Assembly (NCBI RefSeq): GCF_001636615.1
Contig: NZ_LGEK01000008.1
Span: 1-64,000 of the forward strand
Length of the DNA: 64,000 nucleotides
Source: Mucilaginibacter sp. L294
Lineage (GTDB): Bacteria > Bacteroidota > Bacteroidia > Sphingobacteriales > Sphingobacteriaceae
Direction of reading: 5' to 3'
Below, piece by piece: positions 1-8,927 of this stretch. The translations under genes and the position numbers were made by a program. Each line of letters starts with the position of its first letter. The first letter of the stretch is position 1. Below the pieces are notes generated by a model. The model did no database searches and was not told the origin of the DNA. It worked only from the letters and a program-made list of their open reading frames with translations.

Positions 1-80
1 TAATAAAAGAAGTTATCTTGTACTTTGACAAAAAAAATGAAGAATCAAAGAAAATATTAAAAGAATTGACTATAGAATAA
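1..80 (+). CDS. C-terminal tail of an unidentified gene (partial)
   Basis: Reading from base 3, an open frame of 25 codons ends in TAA at 78-80. The residues are charged and lysine/glutamate-rich, with a coherent stretch EVILYFDKKNEE, which looks like a real protein terminus rather than noise. The gene starts left of the window, so its function cannot be judged. It is the only plus-strand gene visible before the defence-type genes that follow. Confidence 0.4.
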   Translation, partial: IKEVILYFDKKNEESKKILKELTIE

Positions 81-501
81 ATTCCCCAAAATTTGATTAA
101 TCTCTATTTTTAGTTAGCATCAACAGTATAAAACTTAGCTTCCATTATGGTTATTCCAAGGGTAATGCTCGTACTTGTCATATTGTAGTGGAGACCTAAG
201 AATATAACATTGGAGTAGGAGGTGAGCCTAATAATATTTTTGAATTTGACTTCCAAATAATTAAAAATGCTTAGTAAACCTTTCCGTTTGTTTTATGTAA
301 ATCTGTAAACAACCATATATTAGTTAAACAAATACGTCTTCGGACTGAACTTAATTAAGTTGAACTAAGTTAAGCAAGCCATGTTTTGGTATGACCAAAA
401 CGGCTTGCCGGTAAACCGGGATGTAATCGCTTCACCTTGTTCAGCAATGTATTTTATTGCGTTCATGGTTGACAGCTCATTCAGGGCACATCTAAAGATA
501 G
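81..501. other. Intergenic stretch without a recognisable gene
   Basis: No open frame of convincing composition is seen on either strand in these 421 bases. The only structure is a long inverted repeat at 374-408, listed separately. The stretch separates the partial gene at the left edge from the minus-strand Mrr-like gene, whose 3' end lies at 502. Confidence 0.5.
374..408. repeat. Long imperfect hairpin
   Basis: GCAAGCC (374-380) pairs perfectly with GGCTTGC (402-408), and GTTTTGGT (383-390) pairs perfectly with ACCAAAAC (394-401). Only a 2-base bulge and a 3-base loop interrupt the 15 pairs. There is no T-run on either side, so it is not a standard intrinsic terminator. It may be a transcript-end structure for the converging genes or a protein-binding palindrome. 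Confidence 0.6.
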
Positions 502-1458
502 TCAGTTAACATACTTATTTACCCAACCAATCACATCGTCATGATCTTTAAAGTCAAGCATGTACGGCTTGTTTCGTAACCGCTCTTTCTCGGCATCTGG
601 CGAGAAGTAAGATGAAGTGACAATAATTCCTTTATTGGCTCCATCAGTATTGATGACATCCCTGAAGCTTCTGACAATACCAACACCTACTTTCCTTGCT
701 TTCGCATGCCGTTTACATTCCACAAGAAACCGTACGGGAAACTCACCAATGTTTTTTACCGCAATCAGGTCATAGCCTCCGTCTCTGGTTCGTTTTGTCA
801 TTTCCACTTCGAACTGTTGGAATCTTAGTAACTCAGCAATCATATCCTCAAAATCGTTTGGATTTAATGTATAAATGCCTTGGTTTTTTTTGTAGATGTC
901 TTTAATAATCCTTTTTATTCTTGATCCTTCATCCAGCAAAATAATCTGGCTCTCCGGCTCTGTATTTTCTTCCTCTATTAAAGTATAGTCAAAGCGCTCA
1001 AATTGATGTAAAGGATATTTAACAGTTGAAATATCAGAAAGGAGTTTTTGAATTCGTTCAAAATTCTCATGGTAAGTATTGAGCTGATCATAGGGCAGTT
1101 CTGTATCATTTAAAAATTTATGGAATTTAAACTCTTCATAAACAGATAATGGCGTATCAGCATTAGATGCCCATTTTGAAAACATTGAAAGATAATCAGG
1201 AGGATCTATAAATGATTTAATATCTAAAAATTCCTGTATCTGTGGATTTAAACCCAAACGTATATGTTTTTGATTGTCTAATATTGACCTTACAGCAGGA
1301 GAAAAAATCTCCTCTATACTGCGGTAGGATTCCAAATATGTATTGAAATGGGGGGACACTTGAGCATTTATTTTTTCCTGTGCATCACGCGCTATTTTCA
1401 TCATAGGTGAATCCAATTGATCGAGAATGCGCCGTATAGCATTTTTAGAATTGGGCAT
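502..1458 (-). CDS. Mrr-like restriction endonuclease domain protein
   Basis: This 318-residue protein has a C-terminal Mrr-type PD-(D/E)XK nuclease domain from about residue 195 to the end. The signature is visible: an acidic helix NDFEDMIAELL, then RDGGYD with D230, then FLVECKR with E247 and K249, followed by a conserved IVTSSYFSPDA strand. In this family the domain cuts modified or foreign DNA. The N-terminal 190 residues are helical and unrecognised, possibly a target-sensing or oligomerisation part. The gene stands alone on the minus strand at the start of a cluster of nuclease-fold genes, which fits a defence role. No methyltransferase is adjacent, so a type IV (modification-dependent) activity is more likely than a classical restriction-modification pair. 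That last point is inference. Confidence 0.8.
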   Translation of the reverse strand: MPNSKNAIRRILDQLDSPMMKIARDAQEKINAQVSPHFNTYLESYRSIEEIFSPAVRSILDNQKHIRLGLNPQIQEFLDIKSFIDPPDYLSMFSKWASNADTPLSVYEEFKFHKFLNDTELPYDQLNTYHENFERIQKLLSDISTVKYPLHQFERFDYTLIEEENTEPESQIILLDEGSRIKRIIKDIYKKNQGIYTLNPNDFEDMIAELLRFQQFEVEMTKRTRDGGYDLIAVKNIGEFPVRFLVECKRHAKARKVGVGIVRSFRDVINTDGANKGIIVTSSYFSPDAEKERLRNKPYMLDFKDHDDVIGWVNKYVN

Positions 1459-1713
1459 AACAACTTCTTTAAAGATATATTTGTTTATCAGCGAGGCTTT
1501 CTAAAAAATCTTTCACCTATTTTACAAGCATTTCATATCTGTCATGCTCTTCAAGCCTTTCTGAAAGACAGTCGCGATCCTTTAAATAACCGATTATTGC
1601 ATCTCCGGTAAAGGTAATTTCTGTACTGAAACAATCCTTCGCTTAGCAAAGTGAGTATTAATCGAATCACCGTGTCGTTTCTATACTCTTCGATATAATC
1701 AGTTAAGGGTTAG

Positions 1714-1944
1714 TTACTTTAAGTACACCGGCCCCGTTTCTTTCCATGCATTGATTAGATCGTATGAAATTGCCTCTCCTATTTCGTTTTCGGTAAATGG
1801 ATCGTATTTATGCCAGATTTTGGTTTTAGCATTATAGTAAGCAATATAATTAAAAACGAGAGTCACGCCATCTTTTTGACGTATTTGTGCTGATATAATA
1901 TACGAGCCGGTATGATCAGGTAATTTGTTTGCGATAAAGTCCAT
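1714..1944 (-). CDS. Small hypothetical protein, 76 aa
   Basis: The product is a small soluble protein with alternating beta-strand-like segments (for example GSYIISAQIRQKDGVTLVFNY) and no signal peptide or membrane segment. The composition reads as genuine coding sequence. It lies 100 bases downstream of the 2045-3217 gene on the same strand and may be co-transcribed with it. I do not recognise the family. It could be an accessory or immunity-type protein for the neighbouring nuclease-like gene, but nothing in the sequence proves this. Confidence 0.5.
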   Translation of the reverse strand: MDFIANKLPDHTGSYIISAQIRQKDGVTLVFNYIAYYNAKTKIWHKYDPFTENEIGEAISYDLINAWKETGPVYLK

Positions 1945-2044
1945 TCTAATTTATTTTAATCAATATTATTGAAATAAAAACAATGCTGGCAATTTATTTC
2001 ATTGAATGAAAATAAACCGGCTAGCATTTGAGTTCCTGTTTACC

Positions 2045-3217
2045 CTATATGATCACGGCCTGAATGTTTAACTCATCTAATTTGACGGGGCTTATTTGGT
2101 CATTCTTGTTTCTACCGTTGAGCGGGTTGGTGTAAATACTGGGTACGCGCTCGTCAATCTTAACCCTTCCCCTGAGTTCTTGAAGAAAAGCATAAACATT
2201 TTTAAACAAGCTGATACGTAGGTTTGAAAACTGTGATTGAGCATCTGTTCCGAATAACCGATTTTCATTGCTGAGTCTGGCCTGCTGCACGAGCTCAAAA
2301 TAGGGACTTAGGTCATTGCGGTAGTTACTGTAGAACAGTTTATGTGAGTCACCAAGGATTTCAAAAGGATTGACGGCAAGGGTGTCCGATAATGCAAAGG
2401 TCAGGTAATCGCGCAGGCGTCTGTGGTTGATGTGGCTAAGGTAGTCGTTCCAGAGTCTTGCTAATTTGACCATCAGTATTTCTCCCAGTACTCCATAGGA
2501 ATCCATATCGCCGCTTAATCGGAAAGGCTCGGAAGAAATCTCCCGTTTAGACTCATCAATGTAACAGGTCCTGAAATGATGTTCTTTACCATCGTATAAG
2601 TCCGCACCGGCAGTTTTGGCTTCTATATCCATTTGCTGGTGACTCAGGAAGGTCGTGTAGTAGATCAGGGGCTGATCTAAGGCATCAAATTTAGTCAGAT
2701 CGGTAATACGCGGAAAAGCATATAAAACTGATTTCTCTGAAAATCCCTGCGCCTGCAAATAGTCATTTAGGTTTTTCAGGGCGTCGTGCTGGTTGGCCTT
2801 TTTACCTTTAGCCGGATTACCATTATCGTTGAAGGTGAATGCCGCATGAGGGTTCGGGTCGCCGGCACTTTTATTAAATATACTTCCGCTGATTGTATTG
2901 CCTTGGCTGTGTTTACCGGACTTGATCTGCATATAAAGGACCCGGCTGTCCCTGCCCATTGCCGGCGGGATTACAAAGCTGGCATCCCAGCCGCCGGTGG
3001 CTCTCCCCTCTTCGCCGGGGGTTAGTTTGTATGATTTTGTGCGTCTTCTCGATAAACGCGTGATGTCAAAAGCACTGATATCAAAAATATTGCGCAGACG
3101 CACAGGATAGAACATGCCGAAAGGGGTGTCAAACAGTTCACTGATCTCTCGGACCAGATTTTGTTCCAAGGTCCATTCGTTAAGGCTTTTCGGGGCTAAT
3201 GTAGGTGGTACAGGCAT
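2045..3217 (-). CDS. Putative nuclease-fold protein of unknown family
   Basis: The product is about 390 residues if translation begins at the ATG at 3217. A longer frame opens at 3271, but a TATATTTG promoter element lies at 3238-3245 on this strand, inside that extension, so the shorter start is preferred. A possible restriction-endonuclease core is visible in GGWDASFVIP followed by YMQIKSGKH: an aspartate, a beta strand and a QxK motif, as in Mrr-like members of the PD-(D/E)XK superfamily where Q replaces E. The remainder, including a conserved-looking LIYYTTFLSHQQMD segment, is unrecognised. It is divergent from the PD-(D/E)XK gene at 3432 with a shared 214-base promoter region. A defence function is inferred from fold hints and context only. 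Confidence 0.6.
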   Translation of the reverse strand: MPVPPTLAPKSLNEWTLEQNLVREISELFDTPFGMFYPVRLRNIFDISAFDITRLSRRRTKSYKLTPGEEGRATGGWDASFVIPPAMGRDSRVLYMQIKSGKHSQGNTISGSIFNKSAGDPNPHAAFTFNDNGNPAKGKKANQHDALKNLNDYLQAQGFSEKSVLYAFPRITDLTKFDALDQPLIYYTTFLSHQQMDIEAKTAGADLYDGKEHHFRTCYIDESKREISSEPFRLSGDMDSYGVLGEILMVKLARLWNDYLSHINHRRLRDYLTFALSDTLAVNPFEILGDSHKLFYSNYRNDLSPYFELVQQARLSNENRLFGTDAQSQFSNLRISLFKNVYAFLQELRGRVKIDERVPSIYTNPLNGRNKNDQISPVKLDELNIQAVII

Positions 3218-3237
3218 GATAAGGGTATTGCTGAGTA

Positions 3238-3245
3238 CAAATATA
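3238..3245 (-). promoter_or_regulatory. Bacteroidota-type -7 element (TATATTTG)
   Basis: The minus strand reads TATATTTG, matching the Bacteroidota TAnnTTTG consensus. A TTTG lies about 22 bases upstream as a possible -33 element. It places the transcript start just before the ATG at 3217 and argues against the earlier ATG at 3271 for the downstream gene. Confidence 0.45.
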
Positions 3246-3431
3246 TCATCCTTCTGATTAATTGGGCACAAACTGATTATAGAATCTTCCGGTCGGTTTT
3301 TTGGCGTTAATCACCATTGCAGTAGTGCTTTCAACAGACAGCCTGGAAAACGCACATTATATTAACACATTATTTATTCATGAATGAATGAATGAAAAAT
3401 TTCAGACCTTCAAGGCAAATAACCTTAAACT

Positions 3432-4568
3432 GTGAATATCATACCATTCTTAAAAAGTGATTTAGTTTCCAGGCTGGTTTCAGATCACGAGACAATCAGG
3501 TTAAAACAACAACAGGCTTCCTATAACCTGTTTACAATTTCAAGTTATAACAGCTATCTTGAAAATTTCCATTCTGATATTATCGCGTCGCTGTTGAATC
3601 CGGAGGCACCGCATCAACAGTTTAATGTCTTCTTATTCCTGTTTATAGATTATCTGAACAAGTTCCATGATTTGGAGATCGATAAGGAGGAATTCACAGA
3701 TGTTGAAGTAACTAGGGAAAAAGGCAGAATAGATATCTGGATAAAGGATACCATTTCCAGAAAGTCCATTATCATTGAAAATAAAATAAACAATGCGGCT
3801 GATATGGACGATCAGATTGACCGCTATCATGAATATGCCGAAACGGATAACAATTACCCCGTGGAAGTTATTGTTTATCTCACTATAGACGGTACAAAAA
3901 AAGCCCCTCCTGCCGGCAGGTTAATTAACCCCCTGATCAAAAATGTGGAGGCTTTTACCGACAATGCTCATGATCTGCTGAATGGCTGGCTGGAGCCCTG
4001 TTTAAAAGTGGCCGGTAACCCTGACAGTTTCTCATTCCTTTATCAATATATTAAACTTATAAAACACCTGGCCAGCCGCAGCATGGCAACAAATACTATG
4101 GAAGAATTATATAATTTCATCAGCGAAGAAAACGGCTTTAAAACGCTTGATACGATCGTAGAAATGTATGCCGGTCTTACAACCTTCAGGGCCGACAAAT
4201 TTTCAAAAGATATTTTAGATTACGCGCCTTTTAAACGACAGATACGGTACAAGCCCTGGTACTTGCTTTACGATTTCTATCTGTATAATGACCACAGGTT
4301 AAAATTAGACGTCTGGTTTGTGGAAAACGGTGGCGCTGAAGTTGTTTTCTGGAATGTCAGTACTGAGGGCCAAAATGGAAGAATGGTTTTAACCGAAAAG
4401 TTGAATGCAATCAGCATGATCGGGGAATTCACTGATGAAGTCGGCTTCAACAGCAATGGTTATTCCAAGCATTTTATTATCGGTGGTCAATATAAAACCA
4501 TGTCTGAAGTTGATCAGACGCTGAACATATTTGTAAAAGAACTGATGAAAAAACTAAAGCAGGCTTAG
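3432..4568 (+). CDS. PD-(D/E)XK nuclease superfamily protein
   Basis: This 378-residue protein starts at a GTG; no ATG occurs in frame until after the catalytic core, so the GTG is needed. The N-terminal part matches the PD-(D/E)XK nuclease superfamily (PDDEXK_4-like): helix YLENFHSDIIASLLNP with E44, then KGRIDIWI with D101, then IIIENKIN with E116 and K118, followed by DDQIDRY. All catalytic positions are present, so a metal-dependent DNA nuclease is expected. The C-terminal half (about 200-378) is unassigned and probably recognises target or partner. It is divergent from the 2045-3217 gene and 94 bases upstream of the three-gene operon starting at 4663. Proteins of this family are frequent in phage-defence islands. 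Confidence 0.75.
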   Translation: MNIIPFLKSDLVSRLVSDHETIRLKQQQASYNLFTISSYNSYLENFHSDIIASLLNPEAPHQQFNVFLFLFIDYLNKFHDLEIDKEEFTDVEVTREKGRIDIWIKDTISRKSIIIENKINNAADMDDQIDRYHEYAETDNNYPVEVIVYLTIDGTKKAPPAGRLINPLIKNVEAFTDNAHDLLNGWLEPCLKVAGNPDSFSFLYQYIKLIKHLASRSMATNTMEELYNFISEENGFKTLDTIVEMYAGLTTFRADKFSKDILDYAPFKRQIRYKPWYLLYDFYLYNDHRLKLDVWFVENGGAEVVFWNVSTEGQNGRMVLTEKLNAISMIGEFTDEVGFNSNGYSKHFIIGGQYKTMSEVDQTLNIFVKELMKKLKQA

Positions 4569-4662
4569 TATCGCAGCGCGTCAAAGTTATTTTGGATATA
4601 TATATACTATTATAGTATTGATAATTATATACTTATATTAGGGCTGCTAAACCTATTTACCA

Positions 4663-5502
4663 ATGGCTGAATATTTTGATCAAGTATTACGCAGTTTTAA
4701 TGGACCTGACAAAAACCGCATTCTAGAGATTCTGGAGATATGGGCGACATTTCCTGATTGGGCCGATTATCCGCCTTTAGAATCGTGTAACCATCACCGT
4801 ATCATTGCGAATTTAAAAAATGAACATTTTTTAAAAGATTCAGACTTTTATGATCTGTTAAACAAATTAAACAAGAACTATGCTGGCGACATTGCTGTCA
4901 GCCTGCTACAGCTAAGATCGCAGATATTTTCGACATTTTTAAAGAAAGGTGATCTAGTCGAGAAAAATCCGATATATGTGGGCACTACGGTAGCAAAGCA
5001 ATCTTTCTACACCTTTGTCGAAAGCAAAGGATATTTGCCAAGCGATATTGATAGGTTAATCGGAAAAGCTCCTGATAAGTTGACAACGGAAGAAAAGCTT
5101 TTGATATTGAAAGATCCTTTTAAATTGGTATGGTTGACTTGGGACGAAAAAGGTAAAGAAGATCCTTTTGCGTTTCTTGGAGCGGTCACTTCTAATAACG
5201 CTTTTACTGCGTTCGCTCTCGACGATTATTACAAAGGCCAGGAATTGATTTCGTTTTGCTTCAGACTTGATCGCTCTATTGCCGATTTTTTGATTTTCCG
5301 CCCAACTTGGTGCGACGCGACCTTCTTTGATAAGTTCCATCCGACAGATCCCAATTTAGAATCCAAATGGGGGCTGACCTTCCCGGAAAGTACTTACCCG
5401 GTCAAGGATGATTACGAGTATCGCAGACCCGAGGGCGTTATTAATGCCGATAATCTTATATTAGAGTTTTTGCATACCCCAATCACCATCTTACCATTAT
5501 AA
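4663..5502 (+). CDS. Unrecognised protein, first gene of a three-gene operon
   Basis: The product is a 279-residue soluble protein with no signal peptide or membrane helix. I do not recognise a family. The N-terminal half is helical, while the C-terminal half (about 165-279) is rich in aromatic residues and charged turns (WLTWDEKGKEDPFAFLG, FLIFRPTWCDATFFDKF), suggesting a compact globular domain. The stop codon shares bases with the ATG of the next gene (TAATG at 5500-5504), so the two are translationally coupled. An AT-rich region of about 94 bases upstream carries the likely promoter. The tight coupling and the position inside a nuclease-rich island suggest a subunit of a multi-protein defence system; this is inference. 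Confidence 0.75.
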   Translation: MAEYFDQVLRSFNGPDKNRILEILEIWATFPDWADYPPLESCNHHRIIANLKNEHFLKDSDFYDLLNKLNKNYAGDIAVSLLQLRSQIFSTFLKKGDLVEKNPIYVGTTVAKQSFYTFVESKGYLPSDIDRLIGKAPDKLTTEEKLLILKDPFKLVWLTWDEKGKEDPFAFLGAVTSNNAFTAFALDDYYKGQELISFCFRLDRSIADFLIFRPTWCDATFFDKFHPTDPNLESKWGLTFPESTYPVKDDYEYRRPEGVINADNLILEFLHTPITILPL

Positions 5503-6371
5503 TGAGCGCTGAACCGATATATCTTCGACCTTTTTTACAATTAGAGGCAGAAGAAAAAAAACGTTTTTCAAGTTTTATCCATTCCCTTGAAGAAGGGCGC
5601 GGCACAAACGAAAAGTTAGCTTTATACGAAGATATCCTGTCCGAAAATGAAGAAGCCCTGATTTATGTATTTAAGCCTACCAGGCATGACGATGTAAAGA
5701 CGATCGCCAGAAATGAATTGACCACGCTCCCCCCGCGATGTGTACAAAAAGACCACAGAGTTTTTCAGAATATATTGCTCAGAGCGATAGCTGATCATTA
5801 TCAAAGTTGTTCTCAAACGGTAATCACTAATATTTATGTATTGTATGTCAACGCTGAATTCGCATTAACGCCTAATTTCGTGATACAAGAGTTGCTAGGA
5901 AATCCCGGACTTTCGTTTGTTCAACAGATCATGTTCACAAGGGCCCTAAGCGAGTCGGGCGAAGCGTTGCGTATCGATTGGGATCAATTCGATCTTTCAT
6001 CTTATCCCCAGTTGGTGCCTGCTTACGCTAATTTTTTTAAGCAGGATGATCCATTGAAGGCGCTCCGCTCATTTGCTTACTTGGAAGATGATTTTACGGA
6101 TAGGTACTCACGTTTTATCAATAACTGCTTAGAGGATTGCCTGATAAAGATCGTGAAGAAAAAAATGTATGACGAATACCTGGCCAGGTATGACTTGCTA
6201 CCCCTGGGAATTAAATTTTTGATAGGTCAGCTCATTGAAAGTAATGTTAACCTAAACAATTTTTTTTACATTGAGGAAGAACATCGGTTCGCAATGGAGT
6301 TTGCGTCCGCCCTGCAAACTAACGGTATTTCAATAACAAGAGACTTAACAAACCTGGCAAATGGCGATTGA
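5502..6371 (+). CDS. Unrecognised helical protein, second gene of the operon
   Basis: The product is a 289-residue, mostly helical, acidic protein of unknown family. No catalytic motif, membrane segment or signal peptide is evident. Its start overlaps the upstream stop (TAATG), and its last 11 bases overlap the start of the 737-residue gene (ATG at 6361, TGA at 6369-6371). Such overlaps on both sides mean the three proteins are made in a coordinated ratio and probably act together. Repeated hydrophobic-helix patterns in the middle and C-terminal parts (EYLARYDLLPLGIKFLIG) are compatible with an adaptor or scaffold role, but this is only a structural impression. Confidence 0.75.
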   Translation: MSAEPIYLRPFLQLEAEEKKRFSSFIHSLEEGRGTNEKLALYEDILSENEEALIYVFKPTRHDDVKTIARNELTTLPPRCVQKDHRVFQNILLRAIADHYQSCSQTVITNIYVLYVNAEFALTPNFVIQELLGNPGLSFVQQIMFTRALSESGEALRIDWDQFDLSSYPQLVPAYANFFKQDDPLKALRSFAYLEDDFTDRYSRFINNCLEDCLIKIVKKKMYDEYLARYDLLPLGIKFLIGQLIESNVNLNNFFYIEEEHRFAMEFASALQTNGISITRDLTNLANGD

Positions 6372-8574
6372 ATCAGAGATAGATCACATAGAATCTTTCT
6401 ATCAGATCAACAGTTTCATTAATTATTTTTCGAATGCGGCTGTAAATATTAAAGTTTATGTAGATAGCAGCGATGTGCTAACTATGCTTAACGGTCTAGA
6501 TGCGATGCGAGGCAACGCATTTCAGCTAAATCGGGAAGAGTATGATTCAGAATACACCCTTATTTACAGTTTGATCTACGGGAACTGGTTGGGCTCGGTC
6601 CATTTACTGATCCCTCACCAGGAAGAACTTTTGCATAATCTTAAACATGCCCCCAGTCTGCAATCGCTTGACGATCTGATAGAAGAATTTCAATCAATCG
6701 TAATTGAGGAAACTATGGGCATGAAATTACTTGACCTTGAAAATGAGTCCATTGAAACCACACTGCAGAAACTCGCGCCGATCGCCGCCGATCTGTATAA
6801 AGCCAACTATCTATTATGTGAACTTAACTGGCGGGAACGTTTCCGTAAATTAATTCATGAGAAACGTTTGCTATTTGATAAAAATAAAGATGATCTGGTC
6901 GAGATCGTAAACAGCGACCTCTTTAAGAAAATACACCACGGGTTCAAGAAAAAGCGACAGAATAATAATTCTAAACGCAACTTATCCGATGCGATGGCCT
7001 TGTGTATTTTGCAGAAACGTGTTCAGTCCTTTAAAGATGGATTGACAAAAGAACTTCCCGTTTTTTTTGGGAACTTTTTCGATGAGATCATTGAAAATAC
7101 CGGCACTAGCGAATACTTTACTGTGATGCTTTCAGAATCCGGTGCCGGAAAAGAGCAGATAAAACCTTTCAAGATTATCATCGGTAATCAATTCATTAAA
7201 TATTACGCCCTGAACCGAAATTTGAGAACCATCGAATTTTCATTAAAGGATATCCATGCAAATAATCTTTTATCTGAGTATAAAGAGCTGTCAGCGGGTA
7301 TTTCTAAAGACACTGGCAAGATCTTAGGAGAATACAGCCAGTCGATTGTGAAATTTACAGAGTCCCGCTTTTTGCAAGTGTGCTGGGTAAATTCTACTGA
7401 AGATACGGCAGAACTTATCTCCCGACTGGTGAACGTTAAAAAACTGCGTACGAAGGAATACCAGGAAAAATTGAACGAAGATGTCAACGTCTTAATGAGT
7501 TCGCTCAATAACAGTACTGTCGATTGGTCGATCTTTAAAGATATATTTGATTCGATCAGTACTTCAAACAAGCAGATCAATGAGATCTTCAATAACAACT
7601 TAAATAATTTACATGCCCGTGGTCATTTCGATGTAATGAGTGAATTGTCCTTGATACGATTCTCTATTGAAGAACAGTATATTAAAAAGACCAACGATGT
7701 CATCAATACCCTCCTGTTCCCTGGCGATCAATCCAAAGCTTTTGTGATCAAAAACGTAGCAGATGAGGTTTTGTCTGTTCTTCATGAAGAGAAATCAAAA
7801 CGAAGTATCATTGTTCCGGTACTTGTTCTATGGGTGATTGAAGAGTATAGATTGATTGACAAGATCTTTAATGCGTTAAATAGGGAATACCCACATTTCA
7901 GCGAAGGTTTCGTTCATGCGGCTGCGATCGCCAAGATCATGAACGACACAACTGACAAACCGCGGATCACTAATATCCTGAACGAGATCAACGGCGTGGA
8001 GATGTGGTCATTTGAGATAAATTACAGAACGGCGATAGCAGCTAGCTACGTGTATTTTCATTTATGGAAAAAACGGTACTCCAGGCATTTCTTCGCTACC
8101 TCTAAAGAACCTAAGCTGTCACCTCACGACGAGGTCAATAAATTGCTCGATCAGGCAATCGCTTATGCGGATCTTGCTATTGGCTGGCTGGAAGATGCGG
8201 ATTTTGAAAAATCCAAAGACAAATATCAACGTGCTAAATACTACTATATATTGAATTGCCGCATCTATTATTTGACCATGGGAGGAGAAAATAAGCGATT
8301 CTTTAAACTAAGGGATGATGTCGGATTGTTGCAGGATTGTGAGACAAATCATCCCGAGATCTGGGAATACCGTTATTATGATACACTTGCATTGTTTCAT
8401 CTCCGTAGGGGCTTGATCGCAAAAGAGATTAAAAATCAAAGTGCGTTTGAATTAAATATCGAACAGGCTAAAGTGGAAATTCAAAAAGGCTTGGAACTTG
8501 TGATTAACCGGGAAGACCAAAATCTTTTTGATCGTTTAAAAAATCAAATATTTGATCAAAGTTTTGATTTATGA
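6361..8574 (+). CDS. Large protein with PIN-like acidic motifs and helical-repeat C-terminus
   Basis: This 737-residue protein is the last and largest member of the coupled operon. The N-terminal part shows a spacing of acidic motifs reminiscent of PIN-domain nucleases: IKVYVDSSDVL with D35, a IPHQEEL strand-helix with E88/E89, and NLSDAMALCIL with D210. In PIN enzymes four acidic residues bind metal and cut RNA. The middle (about 230-480) is unrecognised. The C-terminal 200 residues contain TPR-like helix pairs (YADLAIGWLEDADFEKSKD onward). If the PIN reading is right this would be the toxic effector with the two upstream proteins as sensor or regulator. Alternatively it is a purely structural helical-repeat protein. 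The nuclease assignment is tentative. Confidence 0.7.
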   Translation: MAIESEIDHIESFYQINSFINYFSNAAVNIKVYVDSSDVLTMLNGLDAMRGNAFQLNREEYDSEYTLIYSLIYGNWLGSVHLLIPHQEELLHNLKHAPSLQSLDDLIEEFQSIVIEETMGMKLLDLENESIETTLQKLAPIAADLYKANYLLCELNWRERFRKLIHEKRLLFDKNKDDLVEIVNSDLFKKIHHGFKKKRQNNNSKRNLSDAMALCILQKRVQSFKDGLTKELPVFFGNFFDEIIENTGTSEYFTVMLSESGAGKEQIKPFKIIIGNQFIKYYALNRNLRTIEFSLKDIHANNLLSEYKELSAGISKDTGKILGEYSQSIVKFTESRFLQVCWVNSTEDTAELISRLVNVKKLRTKEYQEKLNEDVNVLMSSLNNSTVDWSIFKDIFDSISTSNKQINEIFNNNLNNLHARGHFDVMSELSLIRFSIEEQYIKKTNDVINTLLFPGDQSKAFVIKNVADEVLSVLHEEKSKRSIIVPVLVLWVIEEYRLIDKIFNALNREYPHFSEGFVHAAAIAKIMNDTTDKPRITNILNEINGVEMWSFEINYRTAIAASYVYFHLWKKRYSRHFFATSKEPKLSPHDEVNKLLDQAIAYADLAIGWLEDADFEKSKDKYQRAKYYYILNCRIYYLTMGGENKRFFKLRDDVGLLQDCETNHPEIWEYRYYDTLALFHLRRGLIAKEIKNQSAFELNIEQAKVEIQKGLELVINREDQNLFDRLKNQIFDQSFDL

Positions 8575-8927
8575 GTAAGACGATGATATCACGGTTAATG
8601 CAAGCCGCACTTGCACATATATTCAGGAAACTGATTTCAATCATTAATTGTTTACTTTGCAACATGGAATTGGTCAAAAACTGGTTTGAAGATCTGATAA
8701 TGGATTGCAAAAATAGCTATGTTAAATAATTCTGGTCGCCTTGCTATAAGTATCGTAAACATGATAAAGCGTTGATTCCAGTTCCCTTTTATCCTTGAAA
8801 TTGCACTCCACCTAAAATACTTTACGCGTTTGATATTTGCCTATTTTTTAAAATTCATTTTGTTTGTTTTCCCGCCAAAATCCGGTAATGGCATTGCCTT
8901 GCTAACCCTTTCTAAAACCCGATATTA
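8575..8927. other. Convergent intergenic region, no gene seen
   Basis: This 353-base stretch lies between the plus-strand operon ending at 8574 and the minus-strand gene ending at 8928. Short open frames here have no coding character. No strong hairpin with a T-run was found by eye, though transcription from both sides must end here. Confidence 0.5.

Noticed and set aside
3381..3395. TGAATGAATGAATGA tandem repeat before the gene at 3432.
   Set aside because: Only three and a half units of 4 bases, too short to be of functional note.
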